Of a stretch of DNA of 64,000 bases, positions 1 through 11,800 are shown piece after piece. Both the position numbers and the translations under genes were made by a program. Origin of the DNA: Parapristionchus giblindavisi (lineage: Eukaryota; Nematoda; Chromadorea; Rhabditida; Diplogasteridae); NCBI GenBank assembly GCA_943737045.1, contig CALSFV010000227.1, positions 591,001-655,000 of the forward strand, read 5' to 3'. The first letter of the stretch is position 1, and each line of letters opens with the position of its first letter. The notes below the pieces were generated by a model. That model was not told the DNA's origin. It saw nothing but the letters and a program-made list of their open reading frames with translations, and did no database searches.

Positions 1-50
1 ACAAATGATTTAATCAGTTTTACCATGCAATTAAAAATAGCAAAAGATAG

Positions 51-122
51 GGGCCAAGCCGGTGATCGAAACCGGGACCTCTCGCACCCAAAGCGAGAAT
101 CATACCACTAGACCACTTGGCC
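51..122 (-). tRNA. tRNA-Pro (anticodon TGG)
   Basis: The minus strand folds as a full tRNA. The acceptor stem GGCCAAG pairs with CTTGGCC, followed by discriminator C. The A-box region is TGGTCTAGTGGTATGATT. The anticodon stem CTCGC/GCGAG holds a TTTGGGT loop (anticodon TGG). The T-arm is CCGGT-TTCGATC-ACCGG. Two damaged copies lie at 4579-4650 and 8935-9006. All three share sequence past the 3' end (about CTTTTGCTGATTTT in the other two), so this may be one member of a spread tRNA-derived family and not a single-copy gene. No terminal T-run directly follows the tRNA. Confidence 0.72.
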
Positions 123-1037
123 GACGACAGAGAGATCACTGAGAGAGTGCTCTATAGACGATCGCAAGAGCAAACAAACACGAATAAATAGCGCTTGTTC
201 ATAGAGAAACATGACATATTCATTTCAGAAAAAGATCAAAGATCATTTAAGGTACGCCATTGGACAATTCGACCTCGTTACTCAATTAACAACGACTATT
301 TCAATGTTTTATTCATTAAAGATTAAGATAAAATAAACAACAACGGGAAGCACGAGATCAAAAAAAATATGATAGTAACACCAGGACAAATTCAGAATAT
401 GAACCAAAATAATCGATGATGAAAAATCAATCGATAAATCGAGTCCTCCTCCGAATTACTCGTAGTAGGTCATCAAATCGATTGGGCAGACACTCCATCT
501 GCGTCAGTCTCCAGCTGCTTGCCCGACTCGGCTTCTGGCGCACCACGAGTGTCCTTCTCCTTCTCATCTTCATCAGAAGTATTGACTACGCGACGACGTT
601 TCTGAAATGAATGAGTGGTTAGAGTAGGGTAAATCGATATGCGATTCCATACGGTGTACGGTACTTACGGGAGAGGTTACGGTAGGGCTCAATCGATATA
701 CTATTCTATACGGTACCAGACCTATGGTGTACTGTACTTACGGGAGTGGGTACGGTATCCTTCTCGATCGATTGATTCTTCTCCACTGGCTCGTCGCCGT
801 CATCATCTTCGCGGCCATCAGATACCATCGATCGCTTGGTTGCGGAGTCCTAGAATACGGTTACCTATGTCCATTATTGATTAATTTGAGTCAAATATTG
901 ATTGATTTTTGGGTTCAGGGTAATCCTTAGTTCGCTCTGTGCTTTTACCACTGAGGAAATAATTATTAAACAAAAATAATTAACGTTAAATACAAGGTGA
1001 ATATGCCAACGAACATGGCAAGATATGATATGTTTCA

Positions 1038-1626
1038 AGGGCACACCCGCGCAAATTTGAAACCCCCCGCTCTGGCCACACTATCTCGTAGGCAGAAAGT
1101 AAGAGCGTGTGGCCAGAGTGTAGAGTTTCAAATAAGCTTGCGGTGTTGCCTTTAATATGCTTGTCGGATGCGCTATACCCATACGTGGGCGGGCATTGCC
1201 GCTAGAAATGAAAATCGGGGGGTCGGAAGCAACAAAAAGGAGCATTTATACGTCATTTTGAATGATTTTTGCGGAAAATGAGGGGTTCGGGTGCCGGGGC
1301 TATACCCACCTTCGATCTGCCATTCCCTCCCTCGCTGGCCTCTTTCGCATCCTCATCTCGATGCTTATCCGTCTTCCGACATTCCTCCATGACCTTGTTT
1401 GCAACTTCCATTACCCTGTAACATTGCGAAAATAAATACACGGCAGAATGAAAATACTATTTAATTTTCCCTCAATTTTTACAGGCTTTCAGTCCGTCGT
1501 TTCTTTAGAAGCACACCCCGAGCAAATTTTACCCTCCGCTCTGGCCACACTCTCTCGTAGACAAGGAGGTGAGAGAGAGTGGCCAGAGCGGTGAATCTCA
1601 AATTATCGCGGGGCGTGTCTTTAAAG
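1038..1626. repeat. Two copies of a short hairpin MITE (GTGTGGCCAGAGYG family)
   Basis: Copies at about 1038-1158 and 1512-1626 have the plan GGCACRCCC...CGCTCTGGCCACACTCTCTCGTAGACAA..., then an inverted return through GAGAGTGTGGCCAGAGCG to GGGYGTGYCTTTAA. Other copies, whole or half, lie near 8630-8740, 31692-31755, 38247-38310, 38768-38842, 44448-44515, 55250-55350 and 57797-57893. They are palindromes of about 65-120 bp with no coding potential. Confidence 0.6.
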
Positions 1627-1794
1627 ATCACGAATACTTTCGCTAACAAACTTTGAAGACATAGCAAAAGTAAATATAAATCTAAACTGAATATTCGATT
1701 TTCTGTTTTTTTTCCTGACCCCCACGTATGAGAGGCTAATGAATAAAAAACGAATGAAAATAGTTATCATTCAGTCGGTCACCATCGGACCTAG

Positions 1795-4200
1795 TGCCCG
1801 TTCCATACATGGGTGCCCCTTGTAAAATTAGGGCTTTTCGAAAATTTGTGGAATGCCCATGTAAAAAAATGAGGTTTAGGTGAAATTTTTGAAAAGAAAA
1901 GTAAAGGTTAAGAGACCGGCTCGGTAAGACTCGAGCATGGTCCGGACATTCGCGAGGACTTTCGATCTGGCCCTCAATACTTTCATCATAGACACATACC
2001 GGGGGGAGACCGATGAAAGTTATAGTGAAAATGCCCTTAGGCTCAAACCCGGCTCACATATGTCGCATAAAATAAAAAATTGAAAAATTCATAACTTTTC
2101 AATCGCGATAGCTAGGACTTTTATTTCTTTTTATTGGTGAATAACATGTCATGCACTCTTACAAACACAGTTGAGCAGTAATATCATGTCGTTCTGGATA
2201 TGTTTTTTCGTGTATGATTTTCCGATTTTTCCTCTTCCATCCTCGTTGAAGAGAGACGGCAAGCATTGACATAGTACATATTGTAGCCCTGACACTTCTG
2301 TACATGATGGTCACATTCCCTTGGAAATCCAACTTTTCTGAAGCATCGAGAATTGCAACTGAATGTGAGATATGTGTAATTTGTAAAAATCGAAAATTAA
2401 ATTTCTTGTAAATCGCAAGAGTAGTAGGTAGCTTTATTATGTCATTTTACTTGTAGTGATGTGCATACACAGAAAAAATATACTAGTAGACTCAGACTAA
2501 ATTTTTAAAAATTTTTAAAAATAATTATTTTATTTTTATTTTTTTCAACCCTGACATTGAGTCGACCGTCAAGGCAAGTTGATTCATAGGGCGGATGGTA
2601 GCTGATGCATGTCCGTTTGCGAAAACAACTGCCACGAAAAGAATCGTCGTTTCGCAGATCTAGAATTTATTTTTTTAATTATCAAACTTGAAAAAATACA
2701 TGTTTCTTTCACATAAATCGGTTGGAAGGTGGCGTATGGCAACCAAAGCTGTACCATTGTTATCAGTGGGAGTGAACTGTACTTGAATACCATAATCGTC
2801 AGGAATCGCGAACTGATTTTTTTTTCAGTCGACCCATGATTCTCAACCATGACCCGGGGTTCATGGTTGAGAATAGCTGAGGTCGAAAAATTCATGATGA
2901 TCCCAGACCAAATACTATTTGGCAATATATCAACAGTGAGACAACTTCTAGTTTTCTGGATACCGTAACCCAAACTACAGTTATTGTAAGGCACGCACTT
3001 GAATTTTCCGAGAATTTCACCACATTATTATAGGGTACGGTAACTAGATTACTGTATTTTGGGTTACGGTATCCAGAAAACTAGAAGTTGGCTCACTGTT
3101 GATATATTGCCAAATAGTATTTGGTCTGGGATCATCATGAATTTTTCGACCTCAGCTATTCTCAACCATGAACCCGGGGTCATGGTTGTGAATCATGGGT
3201 CGACTGAAAAAAAGTTAGTTCGTGATTCCTGACGGTTACGGTAGTGCAGTACAGTACACTCCTACTGATAACAATGGTACAGCTTTGGTTGCCATACGCC
3301 ACCTTCCAACCGATTTATGTGAAAGAAACATATAAATATTCAAGTTTGATAATTAAAAAAATAAATTCTAGATCTGCGAAACGACGATTCTTTTCGTGGC
3401 AGTTGTTTTCGCAAACGGACATGCATCAGCTACCATCCGCCCTATGAATCAACTTGCCTTGACGGTCGACTCAATGTCAGGGTTGAAAAAAATAAAAATA
3501 AAATAATTATTTTTAAAAATTTTTAAAAATTTTGTCTGAGTCTACTTGAATATTTTTTCTGTGTAGGCGCATCACTACAAGTAAAAAGGCATAATAAAGC
3601 TACCTATTACTCTTGCGATTTACAAGAAATTTAATTTTCGATTTTTGCAAATTACACATATCTCACATTCAGTTGCAATTCTCGATGCTTCAGAAAAGTT
3701 GGATTTCCAAGGGAATGTGACCATCATGTACAGAAGTGTCAGGGCTACAATATGTACTATGTCAATGCTTGCCGTCTCTCTTCAACGAGGATGGAAGAGG
3801 AAAAATCGGAAAATCATACACGAAAAAACATATCCAGAACGATATGAAATTACTGCTCAGCTGTGTTTATAAGGGCGCATGACATGTTATTCACCAATAA
3901 AAAGAAATAACGCTGCTAGCTATCACGATTGAAAAGTTATGAATTTTTCAATTTTTTATTTTATGCGACATATGTGAGCCGGGTTTGAGCCTAAGGGCAT
4001 TTTCACTATAACTTTCATCGGTCTCCCCCCGGTATGTGTCTATGATGAAAGTATTGAGGGCCAGATCGAAAGTCCTCGCGAATGTCCGGCAGGGGGTCAA
4101 AATGCTCGAGTCTTACCGAGCCGGTCTCTTAAATTTAACCATTTTTCGTTAGGATGACCCCCTGTAGAATAGAGCTCCAGGTCATACATTTTCGTGCACC
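1795..4200. repeat. ~200-bp dispersed repeat split by the foldback element
   Basis: 1795-1907 plus 4133-4200 together match the uninterrupted repeat at 57597-57790 (ACATGGGCGCCGACATGGGG, then GGTGAAATTTTTGAA, then CCCCCTGTAGAATCGAGCTC). The 57.6 kb copy therefore shows roughly the empty site before the TTAA element landed. A further fragment is at 16966-17030. Confidence 0.65.
1912..4128. mobile_element. 2.2 kb foldback element with TTAA target duplication
   Basis: The two halves are inverted copies, about 1.07 kb each (1912 to about 2985 and about 3050 to 4128) around a short spacer. The ends are GAGACCGGCTCGGTAAGACT and its complement, and TTAA lies directly outside both (1908-1911 and 4129-4132). 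TTAA duplication is the mark of piggyBac-type transposition. No transposase is visible. The short open frames in the arms mirror each other and look non-coding. It would be a non-autonomous piggyBac-like palindrome. Confidence 0.72.
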
Positions 4201-4224
4201 CACATTGTGAGTGAGCACTTTTGT

Positions 4225-4330
4225 CGATGCGGTCAGTTTTGAGACTCGAAACCCTCTAGGAATATGCGGGAAATCGAGATTAGTAAGAATCACCCCATGC
4301 CGGGTCAGTTTCGTGTACTTGAGATGTAGA
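4225..4330. repeat. ~100-bp dispersed repeat (GTTTTGAGACTCGAAACC family)
   Basis: The same block (TTTTGAGACTCGAAACC, AGGAATATGCGGGAAATCGA, GAATCACCCCATGCCGGGTC) recurs at 18816-18916 and 21524-21612. Its function is unknown. Confidence 0.5.
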
Positions 4331-4578
4331 TCGGGTCAGTTTTGTTCAAATTTCGGGTCAGTTTATAATTCGCAAAAACAACAGATTGTGTGTGGGTGGG
4401 GCGAACATGTATGCTCCAGGTACCCCGCCCATGCATGACCCGTCCCCACTCACTTCCGGAGACCCTCCCCGTCGATGTTCGCCACTGCCTCAAGCAGCTT
4501 ACGCGGGTGGACGTACCGGACCCTTCCCTCCGAGCGGCCCTCTGAAAAGAAGACCAATGAAAAATCAGCAAAAGATCA

Positions 4579-4650
4579 GGGCCAAGCCGGTGATCGAAAT
4601 AGGGACCTCTCGCTCCCAAAGCGAGCAGCATACCACTAGACCATTCTACC
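4579..4650 (-). pseudogene. tRNA-Pro(TGG) pseudogene
   Basis: The anticodon arm is kept (CTCGC-TTTGGGA-GCGAG). The acceptor stem (GGTAGAA against CTTGGCC) and T-stem (CCTAT against ACCGG) no longer pair. It lies beside the degenerate tim-1 exon-32 copy at almost the same spacing as the 8935-9006 copy lies to the true exon 32, so it was probably duplicated together with the gene fragment. Confidence 0.6.
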
Positions 4651-5327
4651 GACGTGTTCCACGTTTCACCAGGAGCCCTAGGCGCTCTGAGAATAAACAA
4701 AACCTCTTATCATGCATAAAGCATTCAAATTCATTTTTCGCCAATACCGCACCTATGTGGATTATCTCAGATAGCGTGACCTAATCGATAACGATACCGT
4801 ACCATTATTCTGCCTGCCATCCGCAGTACCGTTCGGCTCGGCCATTGCGAATCGACGATCGATCTACAATGACGCTATTGATTGTTTTTTTTGTTGCTTT
4901 CAAAGAACCAGTAGCCTAATGATACACCAAATCGGATGCAAGTTATTGGATTACAATATCAAATCCATCTCACATTCGAAAATATCAATTAATCATTCGA
5001 ACATTAATTAATAATCAAAATCTATCGACTATCGCAAGCGCAAAAAAAGGTGCTTGATTATATATGAACATGCTGTATCCGTCGAATAACATTTCAAAAG
5101 AAAAGATCAAAGATCATTTAAGGTACGCCATTGGACAAACTCGACCTCGTTAATCCAATAACAGCGATTATTTCAACGTTTTATTCATTACAGATTAAGA
5201 TAAAATAACAAAATGCATGTACATGATCAACGAAAAAGTGAGCATATTCTAATTGTAAAAAAAAACAGCTAAAATTCAGAATACGAATCACAATAATCGA
5301 TAATAGGAAAAAAATCAATCGATAACT

Positions 5328-8300
5328 CTAGTCCTCCTCTGAATCACTCATGACCACTCGAGTAGTAGGTCGTTTAATCGATTGTGCAGACACTCCATCT
5401 GCGTCAGTCTCCAGCTGCTTGCCCGACTCGGCTTCTGGCGCACCATGAGTGCCGTTCTCCTTCTCCTCTTCATCATCTTCATCAGAAGAGCTGACCATGC
5501 GACGTCGTTTCTGGAATAAATGAGCGGTTACGGTAGTGGCCAATCAATATATTATACCATACGGTACCAGAACTACGGTGTACTGTACTTACGGGAGTGG
5601 GTACGGTATCCTTCTCGATCGATTGACTCTTCTTCAGTGGTGCATCGTCATCGTCATCATCATGAGATACCCTCGATCGCTTGGCTGGTGGGTCCTAGGA
5701 ATACGGTTACTTATGCACACTATTGATTGACTTTTTGGTCTATGGTGCTTTTTCGCAATGTCCATTGCGCATGAGAGCCTACCTACTCTTGATAAATATG
5801 TTTATTATAATAATAATTTATCTACGCCCGAGGCGCAACAGCAATTGAATGAACAATGGGTGGTAAGATATGATTGAATTGAAGACTCTCCGGATTCATT
5901 GAGAAAGTGATAATTCGACGATATTAAAAAAATATGATTTTTTTAAAATATTTTTTTATTATGATTAATTATGAAATTTATCTTCATTAATGTGGTCAAT
6001 ATGTATAAGCTGTTCAAGCGAAATGAAATGTACCTTCGACACCGATCCGCCATTCCTTCCTTCATTGGCTTCATCCACATCTCCATCCTGATCCTCCTCC
6101 TCCTCTTCCACCTCCACACCCACCGCCGCATCTCCATCTTCATCATCAGAATCCACAACGAGACGACGTTTAGTCGTAGTCGATGATGATGACGTCATCT
6201 TATCCGAACTCTGCAAGGATACGATACATTTCCAGTCGGGAATAGGCGGCAATCCACCATTGTGTGTACATAAAAATTACGGTATACTGCTCGTTGTGAA
6301 CCAATACCAATCGATAATTCAACTCACATCCTCCTTTTCTACCGTATCCTCGTATTCGCCATCGCTGTCAACCATTGCACGGCTACCCTTCTCCTTTTTC
6401 GTGATCATCTGAACAAGATATACGGTATTCTCATTAACACTGATGCGGAAGGCCTACAGTACACCCCACAACGACAGGTCATGTTCAGCAAACTACAGTA
6501 TGATTACCGTACATTCTCCAACAATAGGATATATTCGATAAACTACAGTATGACTAGCGTACACCCTTCAACAATAAGTCATGCTCAACAAACTACAGTA
6601 CCACTACCGTACCCTCTCCAACAATATGATATGTCCACTAAACTATATATAACTACCGTGCCTACAGTATGACCACAGTAAGACTACCGTACCTCCTTGA
6701 GCATCGCCTCTCTCTTTCGCTTCTGCTCCTTCCTCTGCCTCTTCCTCTCCCTCTCCTCGTCCTTCGCCTTCCTCTTCCCCTCCTCATCGTTCTTCTTGAT
6801 CGATGAAGACGAAGGCGATCGGGACTGAATAAATCAATAAATCAATCAATAATTCAATCAATCAATATTTTCTCCTGACACCAACTGTTAATTTCACAAC
6901 TTTGAATGAACATAGGGCGTCTCCGTCGTTACGTGAAGACCACGCAAGTGGCAAATGCAACACCAGATCAGGGCTTGTCAATGCATGACACCCGGCGCAT
7001 TCGTGTTCCACACCCAACATATCATCTCGTATAAACGTTTCAACGACAATGTGTCGTATTGACAGGCGCTAATCAATCAATCGTTATCAGATCCACACAT
7101 TGGTGAGACGTCTCACATCTCACATTGTCACTGTCATTGTAACTCACATTGTCACTGCCACTGTCATTGTCACTGTCATTGTCACTAACATTGTCACTGT
7201 CACTGTCATTGTCACTGTCATTGTCACTCACATTGTCACTGTCACTCCCATTGTCACTGTCACTCATATTGTCACTGTCATTGTAACTCAAATTGTCACT
7301 GTCATTGTAACTCAAATTGTCACTGTCATTGTCACTCACATTGTCACTGTCACTGCCATTGTCACTCACATCTCACATTGGCACGTTGTCATTGCCACTC
7401 GCATTGTCACTGTTACTGTCATTGTCACTCACATTGTCACATATCACGTCTCACATAAGTGTGCTATGGGATATGGACGTTAACCACTGACCATATGACA
7501 CATCTCATCATCATACAACACATTCATACATTTTCGGTACCCTCGCCGTCTATTTTTATATAGTGGGTCAATTCTCGAAATAGGGTGGGTTGATTCACAA
7601 AATTCGTTATTTTCGCTTAAAAATCGTCATTTTTAGCTTAGGTTTTTATCAAGTGGCCTAAAATGGGCCTTATATAGTGGGTCAATCCTCGCACTGCGAG
7701 GGTATGGCAATGTATGAACACATTCAACGCTCACCTCCTCCCCTTCATCCTCCTCTGGTTCCAATTCGATCTCCGACAGTCCATCATCCTCGTCCTCTTC
7801 CTCTTCATTTTCTTCTTCCTCTTCTTCATCACCACTTCCACTCCTATTCTCCTTCTTCTTACGAGGTCCACGCGGCTGTTTCTCCCTGTGAATCACACGA
7901 TCAATAGATAAAAATATAAATCAATCAATACTGGACTACCGTATTCAATCAATCAATCAATACTGGACTACCGTATCCAATCAATCAATCAATACTAGAC
8001 TACCGTATCCAATCAATCAATACTGGACTACCGTATCCAATAAATCAATCAATACTGGACTACCGTACCTCTTCTCCACCACCACTCCCATCTTCTCGAG
8101 ATACGCCTCTACCTCTCGTCGTGGCCGCTTCTCACTCAGTCGACGATGAATGTACGAGACCATGTCGGCTAAAGAAGGAATCAATCAATCAATACTTTCT
8201 TTCTTTCCAATCAATCAATATTTCATCTTCAGCCAAATCAATAATTCAACAATCAATCAGTACTTCAAAAATCAATCAATCAATCAATACTTCGTCTCAA

Positions 8301-8892
8301 ATCAATCAATACTCCATCTCCACCTTGCCATATTCACGTTTCACGCTGGCTACTCAAGCAGTGGGTATTCTACTTACTTGCTCACAAGTTGTCCAACTAA
8401 TAAATGACACGTAAAATAAACAAACAAACAAATAAACAACCAAGCCAACCTCGCTTCTTCTCCTCCTCCTCCTCCTCATCATAGTGATCCTTGAGGGCGG
8501 CCAACTCCCTCTGCAGTCCCTCCGACCACTCCTTCAGCGGGCGCTGTCTGCAAATGCGTCATTTGCATGAACTGTTCGTTATAAACATAACGAGTTTTGT
8601 AAAGGTATCCATGAACGGTGTATGTTTTTCGAGGCAATGCTTTTCGAGGGGTGCGAGGTAACGATGGCCACTCCCGTAGACAAGAAAAGAGAGAAAGTGT
8701 TGCCAGAGTGGAAAAGTCAAAATATTTCGGGTCCGCTTTTCCCCTTATTCCGAAGCCATCCCCCCCCCACTCACTTCTTGACCTTCTCCCACACCACTCC
8801 GGTGTACGTGAGCTGCTTGATGATCTTGGCCCGCGAGTGCACACCCTTGCCCGTCTCCTCCAGCCGCCGCTTGCAGTACGCGGGCAGATCCT
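5328..8892 (-). CDS. tim-1: tim-1 exons 32-40 (C-terminal helix block and acidic tail)
   Basis: Exons on the minus strand: 8775-8892, 8450-8547, 8069-8168, 7735-7885, 6693-6824, 6328-6408, 6034-6210, 5593-5694, 5328-5510. Exon 32 (RRLEETGKGVHSRAKIIKQL) and exon 34 (MVSYIHRRLSEKRPRREVEA) are conserved helices. The rest is low-complexity: an E/D run in exon 35, a KRKAKDEERERKRQRKEQKR coiled or basic stretch in exon 36, and SDDED motifs in exons 38-40 that could be casein-kinase sites. The stop is TAG at 5328-5330. Exons 34 and 36 are followed by minisatellites made from their own 5' splice sites. Confidence 0.9.
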
Positions 8893-11800
8893 CTGAAAGC
8901 AAGAGAGTACAAGTAAAAAAGCAGCAAAAGATCAGGGCCAAGCCGGTGATCGAAACCGGGACCTCTCGCACCCAAAGCGAGAATCATACCACTAGACCAC
9001 TTGGGCGATGTGTTAGGAACTTCACCAGGTGCTCTAGGCTTTCTTAGAATAAACATGCTACTGTGCTCGAAATTTCGTCGAATAGCCCTTACCAACTGTG
9101 GTATTTCAAAGTTCAAATACGTACTCTTTCACTTTTAACGTTCCGTGATCTTGCACGTACTCAGGTAAAACCTCGCATACATTTTACAGCTAAAAAAAAA
9201 GCTAAATGTTGGAAAACAGGCCGAAAAAATGTATTTTACAGCTAAAAGCTACAAAATTGCTAGCAATTGCTAGACATCATAACTTTTTGCCATCTTTTTC
9301 CTGCCTTTTGACAAAAAGTTAACAAAAAGTTAGTAAAAAGTTTGAAATCATACATGTGACACAACATGCTGCGCGCTGCGGCTATTGGAGAACGCGTTGC
9401 GTTCGCTATCTTTTAAATTTTATTTATTTTCTTTTTTTTAGTTATTCAACCTTAAATTGTTATAATTGCGTATATATTCCGTAGGGTAACGTGATGAAGC
9501 GTCGTAGGATACCAAGGTGACTGGTTTCAGGAAGAAGGAAAGGTATATTTTTTTCTGTTTAAATATTTCTCAAGCCAATTTTGTTTGTTGATTGCTTTGT
9601 CTATTAATCTTTGTAGACGGAGTAGATATCGCGATTACCCGCTGCCCACCGCCCTGTGCTGTCCGTATCCATGTGTGAATTGGATTAAATGTGAGGTAAA
9701 CAAGCAACTGCTGATTTTTTTCTATTTTTATGGTATTTTGCTGATTTATTTCTCGCGTTACAAGATTGCTTCTTGTTCAGACTTAATATACAACGTCGAC
9801 CGATTTCAGTGGAACTGGAGTGGAAGAAGATACATGTAGCTGAGAAGAGAATGAAAGAAGATGAAGAACAACCTTGGGCCCGAGTTATACTCTGTCAATA
9901 TTCATCCATATCCATTCATTTTAATCGATTCAATGGATAATGGAAGGATTACAGAGTGAGGAAACTACAACATATAGTGCATTATCATAAAATAGTGAAT
10001 TAAAAGAACAAGTAAGTGGCTCCGCACCCATAATAATAATAATCTTTATCACATCTGCACATTGGTGAGGTGGGTCATGACAGGGGGTTCTTCATAGATT
10101 AATGGGTTACAATTCTTTCTTCTATTCATCGGTTCATCGTTCGTGTAAATCTTGATGGTTTTTCAACATCTGCGCTTACTACGAAGTAGAATCCAGAAAA
10201 TAATCCATTAGAAATAGAAGTGAACAACCCACGTAGCAGTAGATGCTCCGTCCGAAATGCACCCATATTTATACGCACCCATATTTCATTATAAATCGAT
10301 AGTCTTCTTTCATCTTATTTTTTCTATTAAAATAGAAATAGATGATTATGGATATGCAAATGTGCATGAGAATTAGGTATTAGTTAATCTAAATTAGTTA
10401 TGTTATACGTATGAAACCCAATTATATCATAAAATAGTTGGATGGTTACAGGTGATAGAATTTGATGATCGATTATTATTATTGACTCAAGAGAAGATGG
10501 AGAAGATATTGAGGAATATGTTTGAAGATAAAGAATGGAGTGATAGAGATGATAAAGGAATTAAAGCAGCTGAGAATCAAGTTAGTTTTTATTGATTTAT
10601 CGTTTAGTGAATATGTTGTTTAAAGTGCAGTCGTAGTTGAATTTTCTCAAGCAGAGGGACGATTATCTGTTTTAACTGAAGAGAATATCATTGAGAAGAC
10701 CATTAGTCTCTCACTTATTGTTAAAGAGGAGGAGATAGAGATAACGGTGATAGAGTCTAGATTATTGATTAGATTGGCAAGAGATAAGTATGCTATAGTT
10801 GTTGTAGATTAACGAATTGAAGACATAATTGAGAAATATTCGAGAAGAGTATGAAAGATTGAGAAGTATATAGAGAAGAGATGATGGAGATGAACATGAA
10901 AGAACTGCTATACTAGAGGTATTGGTTGATTGACTTTAAAAAATGGTTCATCAGAATTTTTTTAGGAGCCATTATGAAATATAACAGCCCTGATGAGAGG
11001 GCTGAGAGGATTACAGTATTAAAAGAGACGATTATTTAAGGAGAAAGATTATCGATTGAAACCAATCTTGTAAGTGATGCTGTATTTATTCGGGATTGTT
11101 GATTGAATATTTCAGATTAAGAAGGAAATCTACATCTAAAGATGATATAATAAAGAATCTTGAAGGAGAACTGAAATTTGAAAGGGAAGAAAGAAATTTT
11201 TATGTAATTCGAATATTAGAACATATTCGAATTACATTGGAAGTCTCCATAATACTTTACTGAAGATGATACAATGTATGTTATGATATCTGGTATTGTA
11301 TGCTCGTTAATAATATATTTGTTTATGATTTGTATTGATTGTCTTGTATAGGAAATATTGTATGAATATAAAAATTGTGAATATCAGATACATATTGTTT
11401 TTTTTTGTTTGTACCGCTTGATGTTTATTGTTGTGATCGTTCCATCGTTTGTTGTCGTTCCTTGACTGGTTCACTTTTAATTTTTTTAAATTTAAAAAAT
11501 CGCATATTTATGTCAATAAATCGTTTTTTTAATCACTGGCAGCAATCCTGAATACAGAACGGGTGAGAATGGAGAAGGTAGAAAACAGCCCAATAACAGC
11601 TAGAAAAAAGACAAGAAAGTGTTAAAAATGCTGGAAAAAATACATTTTACAGTTAAAGAAAAGCTATGAAACAGCTAAAAGCTAAGAAAAGCTAGAAAAC
11701 AGCCAGAAAACATGCATTTCGCTAGCTGTAAAATGTATTTTTTGTGACATTTCACATGCATGCGTTGTAGCTGTGAAATGTATTTTTCTTAGCTGTAAAA

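Larger units (their letters stand above)
233..4866 (-). pseudogene. Degenerate tandem copy of the tim-1 3' end
   Basis: Exon copies occur in gene order on the minus strand: exon 31 copy 4800-4866, exon 32 copy about 4458-4545, exon 38 copy 1310-1415, exon 39 copy 742-849, exon 40 copy about 430-608, then the same 3' flank with an AATAAA (233-334, against 5105-5206 after the true gene). The exon 39 copy is open (PATKRS becomes SATKRS; the SQSIEKDTVPTP end becomes NQSIEKDTVPTP). The exon 40 copy meets TGA right after GVSAQSI, so it lacks the SDSEED end. Copies of exons 33-37 are not recognisable. The foldback element at 1912-4128 splits the block. It could be a dead duplicate or an alternative 3' end of tim-1. 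Confidence 0.75.

Noticed and set aside
2584..3872. Minus 136-codon frame at 2584-2994 and its plus-strand mirror at 3244-3447
   Set aside because: They are the same sequence in the two arms of the foldback element, with no conserved motif.
7073..7483. Long open frames over the GTCACT repeat (SDNDSD and TVIVT proteins)
   Set aside because: The repeat period is a multiple of three, so openness is automatic. It lies in an intron of tim-1 with no splice or codon support.
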